64,000 nucleotides of DNA, taken from Ancrocorticia sp047602305 (GTDB lineage Bacteria > Actinomycetota > Actinomycetes > Actinomycetales > Actinomycetaceae). The notes under the pieces were generated by a model. The model had not been told where the DNA came from. It did not search any database and saw nothing but the letters and a program-made list of their open reading frames with translations. A program made the translations under genes and the position numbers. Within the stretch, counting starts at the first letter, position 1. Each line of letters opens with the position of its first letter. Shown here in pieces: positions 36,034-43,874 of this stretch. Location of the stretch: positions 1,736,001 through 1,800,000 of the forward strand of contig JASGHO010000001.1 of NCBI GenBank assembly GCA_047602305.1. Direction: 5' to 3'.

Positions 36034-36927
36034 GTGGCTAATGTCAAAGACTGGATTGAAGGCGCGCGGCTGCGCACACTGCCCGCGGCGGTGGCTCCCG
36101 TGCTCGCGGGAACGGGAATCGCGCTGTCGCTGGACCGCGGCAGTATTGTGCGAGCGCTCCTCGCAGCCGCCGTGGCACTACTGTTCCAGATCGGCGTCAA
36201 CTTCTCCAACGACTACTCGGACGGTATTCGCGGCACCGACGACGTCCGCACTGGCCCACCGCGCCTCACCGGAGGCGGCAAGGCCACACCGCGGACCGTC
36301 AAGCTGGCCGCCTTCGCCTGCTTCGGACTGGGATGCCTGACCGGTCTCATCCTCGTGGCGGTGTCGGGAACCTGGTGGCTGATCGTTGCCGGGGCACTCT
36401 CCGTCGTCGCCGCATGGTTCTATACCGGAGGCAAGAGTCCCTACGGGTATATGGGATTGGGCGAAATCTTCGTCTTCGTGTTCTTCGGGCTCGTGGCCAC
36501 CGCGGGCACCACCTACACCCAGGCGCTGCAGGTGCCGTGGCAGACGTGGCTAGCCGCGTGCTCCATCGGGCTACTCGCCTGCGCACTCCTCATGGTCAAC
36601 AACATCCGCGACATCCCCACCGACTCGGTGACCGGCAAAAACACCCAGGCAGTCAGGCTCGGCGATACCAAAGCGCGCCTCGCCTACGACGCCATGCTCG
36701 TCCTCCCCTTCATCTTCGCGCTCGCCTACCTACCCGCGCTCGGATGGCCGCTACTGGTGTGTCTGCTTCCAGCCGCGGTACTGACGGAGCGTAACATCGA
36801 ACGAATCCATGGGTTGGGCAAGCAGCAGCGCGCCCATGGACTTGCTCTCATTCCGGTGCTACGTGATACCGGTTTTATTGAACTTCTGTACGCGCTCGGC
36901 CTCTTCGCAGCATTCGCGATTAGCTAA
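36034..36927 (+). CDS. menA: 1,4-dihydroxy-2-naphthoate polyprenyltransferase
   Basis: 297 residues, GTG start 11 bp after menE. Membrane prenyltransferase (UbiA superfamily) with the first Asp-rich motif NFSNDYSDGIRGTDD and the second NNIRDIPTDSVTGKNT, plus GPPRLTGGGKA. It attaches the polyprenyl tail, probably made by the synthase at 12459, to dihydroxynaphthoate. Nine or so hydrophobic helices. Confidence 0.94.
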   Translation: MANVKDWIEGARLRTLPAAVAPVLAGTGIALSLDRGSIVRALLAAAVALLFQIGVNFSNDYSDGIRGTDDVRTGPPRLTGGGKATPRTVKLAAFACFGLGCLTGLILVAVSGTWWLIVAGALSVVAAWFYTGGKSPYGYMGLGEIFVFVFFGLVATAGTTYTQALQVPWQTWLAACSIGLLACALLMVNNIRDIPTDSVTGKNTQAVRLGDTKARLAYDAMLVLPFIFALAYLPALGWPLLVCLLPAAVLTERNIERIHGLGKQQRAHGLALIPVLRDTGFIELLYALGLFAAFAIS

Positions 36928-36961
36928 CCAAATAACGTGTTATTACGAAGTCGACTAAGAT

Positions 36962-37372
36962 ATGAGCATGGCCAGAATCGTACCCATCGTACTTGCGGTC
37001 GCTCTGTGGATTTACGCGATCATCGACTGTGCTCGCACAGATCGCTCCCTCATGCCCGGACGCCTCTCCAAGGGGGCGTGGCTGGCTCTCGTTATCGTGC
37101 TCCCCGTGTTGGGTTCAGCCCTCTGGCTGTGGCTCTCATGGCAGATCAAGCATCCTTCCGGCAACGGAAACGGCACCGTGAGCACCGATTCCCTCTTCCA
37201 GCGCAATCGCGGGCCGCAGCGCCCCTCCGGCCCGGTAGCTCCCGATGACGATCCGGAGTTCCTGCGCCGCCTCGAAGCTCAAAATCGCTTCAAGGAATGG
37301 GAACGCGAGCAACAACGGAAAAAAGAACAGGACGGCGACGATAGCGACGAAGGCCGTCCGGTCCGCCCGTAA
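36962..37372 (+). CDS. Small membrane protein with PLD-nuclease N-terminal (PLDc_N) domain
   Basis: 136 residues. Two membrane helices (IVPIVLAVALWIYAIIDCA and WLALVIVLPVLGSALWLWLS) with the DCARTDR loop between them, the pattern of the PLDc_N domain, here without a phospholipase body. The rest is a charged, Arg/Glu-rich soluble tail. Two ATGs, at 36962 and 36968, are possible. Role unknown; very common in actinobacteria. Confidence 0.75.
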   Translation: MSMARIVPIVLAVALWIYAIIDCARTDRSLMPGRLSKGAWLALVIVLPVLGSALWLWLSWQIKHPSGNGNGTVSTDSLFQRNRGPQRPSGPVAPDDDPEFLRRLEAQNRFKEWEREQQRKKEQDGDDSDEGRPVRP

Positions 37373-37411
37373 CGCTACTGGTCAACACGTTCGTCCATAA
37401 CGACTGTAACG

Positions 37412-38086
37412 TTACTGGTCGCCCGCGTTCTCCTCGGCCACCGAGGTGCCCGGCGTGACGTCGCGGGCCTTGAGCAGCAGCTCCTTTGCCGGCTCCGCGT
37501 AGTCCACACTAATCAGCTGACGCCCCACGAAGGTCAGAGACGTCACCGAGCACAGCGAGCACTCCCGCCTGCGCGGATCGTGTGCCAGCGAACGCCCTTC
37601 GACGAAGCTCCGCATCGTCCAAATAGGCAGCTGGTGGGACACCATGATGGCTTCCCCGCCCTCGGCCAGGGTGAGTGCGCGGCGGATCGCCGCCGAGAAA
37701 CGATCGACAATCTCCGTGTAGGGCTCGCCCCAGGACGGCGTGAACGGATTGACGTACCAGGACCAGAAACGCGGCGAGGCCAGAATCCAACGATTCTTGT
37801 TGACGTTGACGCCCTCGAAGTTGTTTCCCGCCTCAATGATGCGCTCGTCGGTGAGGATGGGCAGCCCGGCCTGCTTGGCCACCGGGGTGGCCGTCTCACA
37901 GGCCCGCTCCAGGGGAGATGCGATGACAACCCGCAGGTCCGCACCCTGGAAGTGGTCGGCGACCCGTTGGGCCATCTCATGGCCCAGCGGCGTGAGATGG
38001 AAGCCCGGCTGACGCCCATAAAGTTCACCGCTGGGGTTGTCCACTTCACCGTGGCGCACAAGATGAATCGTCGTAATCTTGCTCAT
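37412..38086 (-). CDS. Histidine phosphatase family protein (phosphoglycerate mutase-like)
   Basis: 224 residues. N-terminal LVRHGEVDNPSGELYGR has the phosphohistidine RHG motif; ASPLERACETA and VSHQLPIW supply the other catalytic Arg and His. It dephosphorylates an unidentified small substrate. It starts 13 bp after a MarR-type gene and may be cotranscribed with it. Confidence 0.85.
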   Translation of the reverse strand: MSKITTIHLVRHGEVDNPSGELYGRQPGFHLTPLGHEMAQRVADHFQGADLRVVIASPLERACETATPVAKQAGLPILTDERIIEAGNNFEGVNVNKNRWILASPRFWSWYVNPFTPSWGEPYTEIVDRFSAAIRRALTLAEGGEAIMVSHQLPIWTMRSFVEGRSLAHDPRRRECSLCSVTSLTFVGRQLISVDYAEPAKELLLKARDVTPGTSVAEENAGDQ

Positions 38087-38099
38087 AGCTTTGTCCTCT

Positions 38100-38549
38100 T
38101 TAGTCCTCGATCAGGAGGGCGCACAACTCGCCCAACTGGATCATCCGTTCCTCGCCCAGTTTGTCCACGAGATGGCGGCGGACCGACTGCACGTGCAGCG
38201 GCGCCGCCTTCTCCAGAAGTTCGTATCCCTTGTCTGTGAGAGTGCAGTTGACACCCCGGCGGTCCGCTTCACACGTGGTCCGCGCAACGAGACCGTCGCT
38301 CTCCAGGCGCGTGACGGTATGCGTCAATCGCGAGCGCGAGTGAACCAACCCTTGCGCGAGCGTGGACATCCGCATGGTGAGCCCCGGGGTCTCGGAGAGG
38401 CGAGACAACACTTCGTATTCGTTGAGGGAGATGCCAAGTTCTTCAACAAGATCGTGATTGAGGGCTTCGGAGACGACGGCGACTCCGCGCAAGTATGTCC
38501 GCCACGCAAGCTGTTCGCGGGGACTCAGCCACTTCACTTCTTCTTCCAT
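38100..38549 (-). CDS. MarR-family transcriptional regulator
   Basis: 149 residues from the ATG at 38549 (GGGAGGAAGTGAGGGCA upstream). Winged helix: SLNEYEVLSRLSETPGLTMR, LAQGLVHSRSRLTHTVTRLE (recognition helix), and the wing DRRGVNCTLTDKGYELL. It probably controls itself and the phosphatase downstream. The ligand is unknown. Confidence 0.88.
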   Translation of the reverse strand: MEEEVKWLSPREQLAWRTYLRGVAVVSEALNHDLVEELGISLNEYEVLSRLSETPGLTMRMSTLAQGLVHSRSRLTHTVTRLESDGLVARTTCEADRRGVNCTLTDKGYELLEKAAPLHVQSVRRHLVDKLGEERMIQLGELCALLIED

Positions 38550-38580
38550 TGCCCTCACTTCCTCCCGATCCGATACACCA

Positions 38581-38604
38581 AGGGCCCGGTATTTCCCGGG
38601 CCCT
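38581..38604 (-). terminator. Terminator after the bS22-type gene
   Basis: A perfect 9-bp stem AGGGCCCGG / CCGGGCCCT with a six-base loop, 7 bp past the stop of the 32-residue ribosomal protein gene. Confidence 0.65.
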
Positions 38605-38610
38605 GCTGCG

Positions 38611-38709
38611 TCACTTCTTGTTGCGGCGCTGATGACGAGTCTTACGAAGCAACTTACGGTGCTTCTTCTTTGACATACGCTTACGGCGCTTCTTGATAAC
38701 GGAACCCAC
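38611..38709 (-). CDS. Short basic ribosomal protein bS22 / AURKAIP1-COX24 domain
   Basis: 32 residues, GTG start with GGAGGTAACCT directly upstream: MGSVIKKRRKRMSKKKHR, then KLLRKTRHQRRNKK. The GSVIKKRRKRMSKKKHRKLL core is the conserved pattern of the tiny actinobacterial ribosomal protein bS22 (AURKAIP1/COX24 family), which binds 16S rRNA. It has its own strong ribosome site and a hairpin terminator. Confidence 0.92.
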   Translation of the reverse strand: MGSVIKKRRKRMSKKKHRKLLRKTRHQRRNKK

Positions 38710-38815
38710 AGGTTACCTCCGGCAGTTGGAACTGGGGCATGCGCCCACAAACGAACAGTAAATATGGTACAGGTTCGGCGTGCTCTCACGGAACTCGCCA
38801 CATTGTGAGGCGAAA

Positions 38816-39031
38816 CTACTCGCCAGCCACCTGCTGTGCCCCTGGGGCTTCAAATGAGCCCAGTAGTTCATCAACGGCGGACTTCGGGACACGATAAGAG
38901 CTGCCCACCCTGACTGCCGGTAAATCACCTGAATGAACCATACGATATACGGTCATTCGAGATACCCGAGTCAGCTCGGCCACTTCTGCCACAGTGTAAA
39001 ACTGGGGTGCGGAGCGCGGAAGCTGTGTCAT
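38816..39031 (-). CDS. Excisionase/MerR-type helix-turn-helix protein (BldC-like)
   Basis: 71 residues: FYTVAEVAELTRVSRMTVYR (HTH), MVHSGDLPAVRVGSSYRVP (wing), then a short Ala/Glu tail. This is the size and pattern of the BldC-type DNA-binding proteins that lie near the bS22 gene in many actinobacteria. It is a chromosomal regulator rather than a phage excisionase, since no integrase is nearby. The gap 39032-39285 shows no gene. Confidence 0.85.
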   Translation of the reverse strand: MTQLPRSAPQFYTVAEVAELTRVSRMTVYRMVHSGDLPAVRVGSSYRVPKSAVDELLGSFEAPGAQQVAGE

Positions 39032-39285
39032 TAATCCGTCCTGATCAACCCATCAACCATTCCCACCATTTTCGGTTGGGACATGCCAACGATACATGAC
39101 TTTGCCGCTTCCGGCCGGTGGTTGACCATAAGTCGCGTGAGTTACGCGCGCTAGTCTTAGGTTTGAGAACAAATCGGGCTCCCGCCTGCCCTGCAAAACC
39201 TGTGGTTTGCCAGGTGGTTGGCCAGTGGTTCGGAGGTCGTCAACCCTCCTCATCCACGTGGCTCGATTCATGAGATACACGGAGA

Positions 39286-40704
39286 ATGAACATGGCCGCT
39301 GAGCGTACGCACACGCCCGCCGTCGGGGCAGCGGGCCCTCTCACGCCGTCGTTATGGCAGAAGATTCGCGATCGGGTGGATCACATTGCCCGCGATTCTC
39401 CCGCCCGCCTGGCACTGGCCGTCTTCGCCATCATCATTCTGGGAATCACGGCACTGCTCCAGCTCCCGATCGCTACCGCCTCGGGAGAGAGGGCTCCCTT
39501 TATTGACGCCCTCTTCACGGCGACGTCGGCGGTGTGCGTGACTGGCCTGGTCACCGTGGATACCGCCACCTTCTGGTCTCCCGCCGGACAGTTCGTCATC
39601 GCCATCGGCATGATGGTCGGAGGTTTGGGCGTCATGACCCTCGCCTCGATCCTCGGAATGGCGGTCTCCCGCCATATCGGCCTCACCCGCAAGTTCCTGG
39701 CAGCGGGCGAAACCCACGCGCGACTGGGCGAAGTAGGTACGCTGATCCGCGCCGTCGTCGTCGTATCTCTCTCCGCCCAGGGAATACTCTTCACGGTTCT
39801 CACCCCCTTCTTCCTCAAAGAAGGCGAGCCGCTCCTCGAAGCGCTCTGGCACGCCTTCTTCATGGCCGCATCGATCTTCAACAACGGCGGATTCGTCATC
39901 ATGACGGAGGGACTGGAGCCGCACGTGGGCGACTGGGCACTGACGCTCCCCATCATCCTGGGGACCTTCGTCGGAGCCATCGGCTTCCCCGTACTTCTCG
40001 ACATGTGGCGGCACAAGTCGAGTGCCCGGCGCTGGAACCTCACCACCAAAATCTCCCTCATCACCTACGGGACCCTCTACGTTCTCGGCTTCATCGCTTT
40101 CGGAATCCTGGAAGCAGGCAATCCCAAAACCCTCGGCAGCCTCTCAATCATCGACGCCGTCAACGCCTCGCTGCTCCACTCAGCCTCCGCACGCTCCTCG
40201 GGCCTGGCCACCGTCAACGTGGGCGACATGAACGAAACCACCTGGTTCATTCTCGACGCCCTCATGTTCGTCGGCGGAGGATCAGCCTCCGCAGCCGGCG
40301 GTATCAAGGTGACCACCCTCGCCGTCCTCGTCCTGGCCATCATCGCCGAAGCCCGTGGAGATCGCGACACCGAAGCCTTCGGGCGGCGCCTCCCACCCGA
40401 CGTGCTGCGCCTCGCCATCGCCGCCACATTCCTCGGAGCCTCCATGGTAGGTGTGGGCACACTCACACTGCTGCAACTCACCAACCTGCCGCTCTCCGAG
40501 GTGCTCTTCGAGGTCATCTCAGCGTTCGCCACCTGCGGCCTGTCCACCGGAATCACCGCCGACCTGCCCACGTCGGCAAAGTCAGTGCTCGTTCTGCTGA
40601 TGTTTGCCGGACGAACAGGCACAATGACACTTGCAGCCGCTCTCGCCCTGCGCATGCGGCGGCGAGTGGTCCGACTGCCCGAAGAGCGCCCCGTCATCGG
40701 TTAG
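39286..40704 (+). CDS. TrkH/KtrB-family potassium uptake protein
   Basis: 472 residues; the ATG at 39292 is better spaced from GGAGA than the one at 39286. Four pore repeats of the K+ transporter family are visible around DALFTATSAVCVTGLVTVD, MAASIFNNGGFVIM, LHSASARSSGLATVN (third pore) and ISAFATCGLSTGIT. It is the membrane subunit paired with the TrkA-type gene 151 bp downstream; length and a single KTN subunit suggest a KtrAB-type system. Confidence 0.92.
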   Translation: MNMAAERTHTPAVGAAGPLTPSLWQKIRDRVDHIARDSPARLALAVFAIIILGITALLQLPIATASGERAPFIDALFTATSAVCVTGLVTVDTATFWSPAGQFVIAIGMMVGGLGVMTLASILGMAVSRHIGLTRKFLAAGETHARLGEVGTLIRAVVVVSLSAQGILFTVLTPFFLKEGEPLLEALWHAFFMAASIFNNGGFVIMTEGLEPHVGDWALTLPIILGTFVGAIGFPVLLDMWRHKSSARRWNLTTKISLITYGTLYVLGFIAFGILEAGNPKTLGSLSIIDAVNASLLHSASARSSGLATVNVGDMNETTWFILDALMFVGGGSASAAGGIKVTTLAVLVLAIIAEARGDRDTEAFGRRLPPDVLRLAIAATFLGASMVGVGTLTLLQLTNLPLSEVLFEVISAFATCGLSTGITADLPTSAKSVLVLLMFAGRTGTMTLAAALALRMRRRVVRLPEERPVIG

Positions 40705-40855
40705 TGTGTTGAGCGGATAGTCTGGTCGGCAGATAGTGCACGGTTCGGCGGCAAGTCTTCGATTCAATATTTAGTCCCCACTCAACAATCAGTCCCCCAA
40801 CAACTGGTCCTCAACTCAACAAGCAACCCCCACCCCATTCCAGACAGGAGAAGTG

Positions 40856-41515
40856 ATGCCTAAGCAACAGGGCGACGGAGCGGTCCTCGTCATTGGTCTG
40901 GGACGGTTCGGTTCAGCCATCGCCTCAACGCTCGACAACCTCGGGCGCGAGGTGTTGGCGCTCGAAAAGGACCCCGATCTGGTGCAGCGCTGGTCGCACC
41001 GCTTCCGCATCATCGAGGCCGACGCCACCAACGCCGATTCCTTGGAGCAGGTGGGCGCGAAGGACTTCAGCATCGCGGTGGTGGGCGTGGGAACCGCGCT
41101 GGAATCATCGGTGCTGGTCACCGCCAACCTGGTGGACATCGGCATGCAGCAGATCTGGGCCAAGGCGATCTCGCGCTCACACGGGCGAATCCTGCGGCGC
41201 ATCGGCGCGCATCACGTTGTGTATCCCGAGTTCGACGCCGGCGCCCGCGTCGCCCACATGGTCTCCGGCAAGATGCTCGATTACATCGAGATGGAGGACG
41301 GCTTCTCCATCATCAAGATGCACCCACCGCGCGACGTGCAGGGTTTCGCAATCTCCGAATCGCGCGTGCGCGAGCGCTTCGGCGTCACCATCATCGGCGT
41401 GAAATCACCCGGCCACCCCTTCGAGTACACCAAACCTTCGACCCATATTGGTCCCGAGGACATCATCATCGTCTCGGGAGATTCGGAGCTGTTGGAGGCC
41501 TTCGCGAACCGATAG
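40856..41515 (+). CDS. TrkA/KtrA-type potassium channel regulatory subunit
   Basis: 219 residues from the ATG at 40856 (GGAGAAGTG upstream). N-terminal Rossmann domain VLVIGLGRFGSAIASTL with the acidic end of beta-2 (LEKD), then a TrkA-C domain (VRERFGVTIIGVKSPG ... PEDIIIVSGDSELLEAF). It gates the membrane subunit in response to nucleotides. Confidence 0.92.
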   Translation: MPKQQGDGAVLVIGLGRFGSAIASTLDNLGREVLALEKDPDLVQRWSHRFRIIEADATNADSLEQVGAKDFSIAVVGVGTALESSVLVTANLVDIGMQQIWAKAISRSHGRILRRIGAHHVVYPEFDAGARVAHMVSGKMLDYIEMEDGFSIIKMHPPRDVQGFAISESRVRERFGVTIIGVKSPGHPFEYTKPSTHIGPEDIIIVSGDSELLEAFANR

Positions 41516-41643
41516 GCGGGTTGTTGGGGCGGGGCTGGGCCCGATAGTTGGGGTGGGCCCGGTAGCTGGATCGGGGGCGACGACGGCGAGGCGACCCGGG
41601 TAGTAGGTGAGTTCCGGTTCGCCGTCGTCAAATTTAATTGATG

Positions 41644-41659
41644 ATAGCCTTTAGGCTAT
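41644..41659 (+). promoter_or_regulatory. Inverted repeat overlapping start of XRE gene
   Basis: ATAGCC TTTA GGCTAT, with the right arm running into the ATG at 41658. Its position makes it a likely autoregulatory operator of the HTH protein it precedes. Confidence 0.45.
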
Positions 41660-41969
41660 GTACGAGAACCTCGAGGTGAGCCGCGAGCACATGGAGATGC
41701 TCATCGAGCACGCCGCACATCTTGTCGAAGCTGACAACGATATGCGATGGGCCTTAATCCAAGCACGGAAGCAGGCAGGCCTATCACAGCTGGATCTGGC
41801 AGAGCTCATGGGCGTGAAACAGCCGACTGTTGCGAAGTTTGAACGCGAGGATAACGACCCACGCCTTTCCACGCTCCGGAGATATGCACTGGCCGTTGGA
41901 GCCACCATCGCGCATCAAGTGACTTCTAGTGACGGAAAGCAGTTCAACTCGGTCAACTGGTCAGAGTGA
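41658..41969 (+). CDS. XRE-family helix-turn-helix protein
   Basis: 103 residues. After a 25-residue helical leader comes an HTH (ALIQARKQAGLSQLDLAELM, VKQPTVAKFEREDNDPRLST), then LRRYALAVGATIAHQV. It is similar to antitoxins of HigA/RelB-like pairs, but no toxin gene is next to it, so it may be a solitary regulator. An inverted repeat overlaps its start codon. Confidence 0.8.
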   Translation: MYENLEVSREHMEMLIEHAAHLVEADNDMRWALIQARKQAGLSQLDLAELMGVKQPTVAKFEREDNDPRLSTLRRYALAVGATIAHQVTSSDGKQFNSVNWSE

Positions 41970-42089
41970 AACCAGAGTCAATGAGCATGGAACCCGAGTG
42001 AGCACGATCCAGTAGTTATCAATCCAGCTCAGAGCCGAACGCATGAACCCGCAACAAAACGTGTCGGAGGGGACATCTATGCTGGACAC

Positions 42090-43463
42090 ATGACTCCCAA
42101 GGCACCTGCAATCACCTATACCTGTAGCGAATGCGGCTGGACCGCCCACAAATGGGTGGGGCGCTGCTCTCAGTGCGGGGAATGGGGCTCCCTCGAGGAA
42201 GTGGGGCAGCAGCGTATCGCGCAGGCCCTCGCGCCCTCCAGCCCTGCCCTGCCCATCACCGATGTGGCTACCACGGCCTCGCATAAGCAGGCCACCGGCG
42301 TTGATGAATTGGATCGCGTACTGGGCGGAGGGTTGGTTCCTGGGGCGGTGATTCTGCTGGCCGGGGAACCCGGGGTTGGCAAGTCCACGCTACTGCTCGA
42401 TGTGTCTGCGCGTGCGGCCGAGCAAAGTGCGGCCGCGAGGAAAGGCCCGATTCTGTACGTGACGGGCGAGGAATCGGCGTCGCAGGTGAGACTGCGTGCC
42501 GAACGTATCGGGGCACTCAATCCCCATCTGCACCTGGCAGCAGAATCCGACCTTTCCAAGATTCTCGGGCACGTGAGCCAAACGCGGCCGTCGTTGCTGG
42601 TGGTCGATTCCATTCAGACCATCGCGGATGCCAAGGTCGAGGGCTCCGCGGGAGGAGTGGCCCAGGTGCGTGCGGTGTCCGCCGCGCTAGTGGCCCTCGC
42701 CAAAGAACGAGCCCTACCCATCCTCCTTGTGGGGCACGTGACGAAGGACGGCTCGATCGCCGGACCGCGCGTGCTCGAACACGTGGTGGATGTGGTGTGC
42801 CAGTTTGAAGGGGACAAGCACTCGCGGCTGCGCATGGTGCGCGCCGTGAAGAACCGCTACGGCCCCACGGATGAGGTGGGGTGTTTCGAGCTGGTCGATG
42901 ACGGCATCGTGGGGCTGGCCGATCCCTCAGGGCTTTTCCTCTCGGCCCGCAACCTCACCGTTCCCGGCACCTGCGCCACCATGACCATGGAGGGGCGGCG
43001 CCCCATGCCGGTGGAGGTGCAGGCGCTGGTGGTGCCGTGCGCCGGGTCGGCGCGCCGCACCACCAGCGGTGTGGATTCCTCGCGGGTAGCCATGACGGTT
43101 GCGGTGCTGCAATCTCGCCTTGGCTTCGAGATGGACAAGCGCGACGTGTTTGTTTCCACCGTGGGTGGGGCCAAGGCCAGCGAACCGGCCGCGGATGCGG
43201 CAACCGCACTAGCACTGGCCTCGGCAAATCTCGATTTGCCGCTCGCACCGGGAGTGATTGCCATCGGCGAGGTCTCCCTCACCGGGGAACTGCGCCCGGT
43301 GACAGGACTTCAGCAGAGGCTGGCGGAGGCGGCGCGCCTCGGCTTCACCGTGGCGCTCACTCCCGCACAGAGCGAGAAGGTGAAGGCACCCTCTGGGCTG
43401 CAAGTACGCCCGTGCAGTGACATCGTTGAGGCCATGAGGTCGGTGTTGCCGCTGGATAAGTGA
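42090..43463 (+). CDS. radA: DNA repair protein RadA
   Basis: 457 residues. N-terminal zinc finger CSECGWTAHKWVGRCSQC, RecA-like ATPase with Walker A GEPGVGKSTLL and DSIQTI, the RadA-specific KNRYGPTDE motif, and a Lon-protease-like C-terminal domain (GEVSLTGELRPV). It promotes branch migration in recombination. Length is normal. Confidence 0.96.
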   Translation: MTPKAPAITYTCSECGWTAHKWVGRCSQCGEWGSLEEVGQQRIAQALAPSSPALPITDVATTASHKQATGVDELDRVLGGGLVPGAVILLAGEPGVGKSTLLLDVSARAAEQSAAARKGPILYVTGEESASQVRLRAERIGALNPHLHLAAESDLSKILGHVSQTRPSLLVVDSIQTIADAKVEGSAGGVAQVRAVSAALVALAKERALPILLVGHVTKDGSIAGPRVLEHVVDVVCQFEGDKHSRLRMVRAVKNRYGPTDEVGCFELVDDGIVGLADPSGLFLSARNLTVPGTCATMTMEGRRPMPVEVQALVVPCAGSARRTTSGVDSSRVAMTVAVLQSRLGFEMDKRDVFVSTVGGAKASEPAADAATALALASANLDLPLAPGVIAIGEVSLTGELRPVTGLQQRLAEAARLGFTVALTPAQSEKVKAPSGLQVRPCSDIVEAMRSVLPLDK

Positions 43464-43464
43464 G

Positions 43465-43726
43465 AGGTTGCGCCAATGGGTTCGGCCGTCGCGAGGATGA
43501 CGCAGGGCTTGACTGGCAAGGCGGACGACGAATCGGCACTGGTGGTGCCGGTGAGTGGACACAACGACGAAATCCGAAACCACGAGTGCTCGCACTCGAT
43601 GGTGAGGATGAGGAAGTTGTTTGGAGGACGAAGTCCTCACGCAGTCAGGCAAGATTCTGCGACATCCGCAGTAGGCCATGACCTATTGGCACAACCTCTA
43701 CAAGGTTGCGCCAATGGGTTCGGCCG
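43465..43726. repeat. 24-bp direct repeat and hairpin in radA-hutH gap
   Basis: An identical 24-mer (AGGTTGCGCCAATGGGTTCG plus GCCG) occurs at 43465-43488, starting two bases after the radA stop, and again at 43703-43726. The second copy forms the right arm of a hairpin with ATTGGCACAACCT at 43685-43697 (12 of 13 paired). A smaller hairpin GAGGAC/GTCCTC lies between. The 411-bp gap contains no gene I can support. Confidence 0.55.
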
Positions 43727-43801
43727 ACACGAAGAGGTGACTTGGGATAGACCAGTGACTGTCATGTGGCGCGCACTCTCGGGTGTTCCCACCCGAGCCA
43801 A

Positions 43802-43821
43802 CTGTCTGGTATCCCAGACAG
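43802..43821. promoter_or_regulatory. Palindromic hut operator, copy 1 (upstream of hutH)
   Basis: CTGTCTGG TATC CCAGACAG: perfect 8-bp arms, 53 bp before the hutH ATG. The same element with one change occurs at 49722-49741 before hutU. An IclR-type regulator gene follows hutH and is the natural ligand-responsive repressor. Confidence 0.7.
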
Positions 43822-43874
43822 ATATAGCCCTCGTGGGGTTGTGGCCTTTTTGACCGCTGTTGTCAGATTGGTCC

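Noticed and set aside
38816..39031. Phage excisionase
   Set aside because: No integrase, attachment repeat or other phage gene is nearby, and the protein sits beside housekeeping genes as BldC-type regulators do.
41658..41969. Toxin-antitoxin pair with the XRE protein
   Set aside because: No toxin-like frame lies on either side within 150 bp; the neighbours are trkA and radA.
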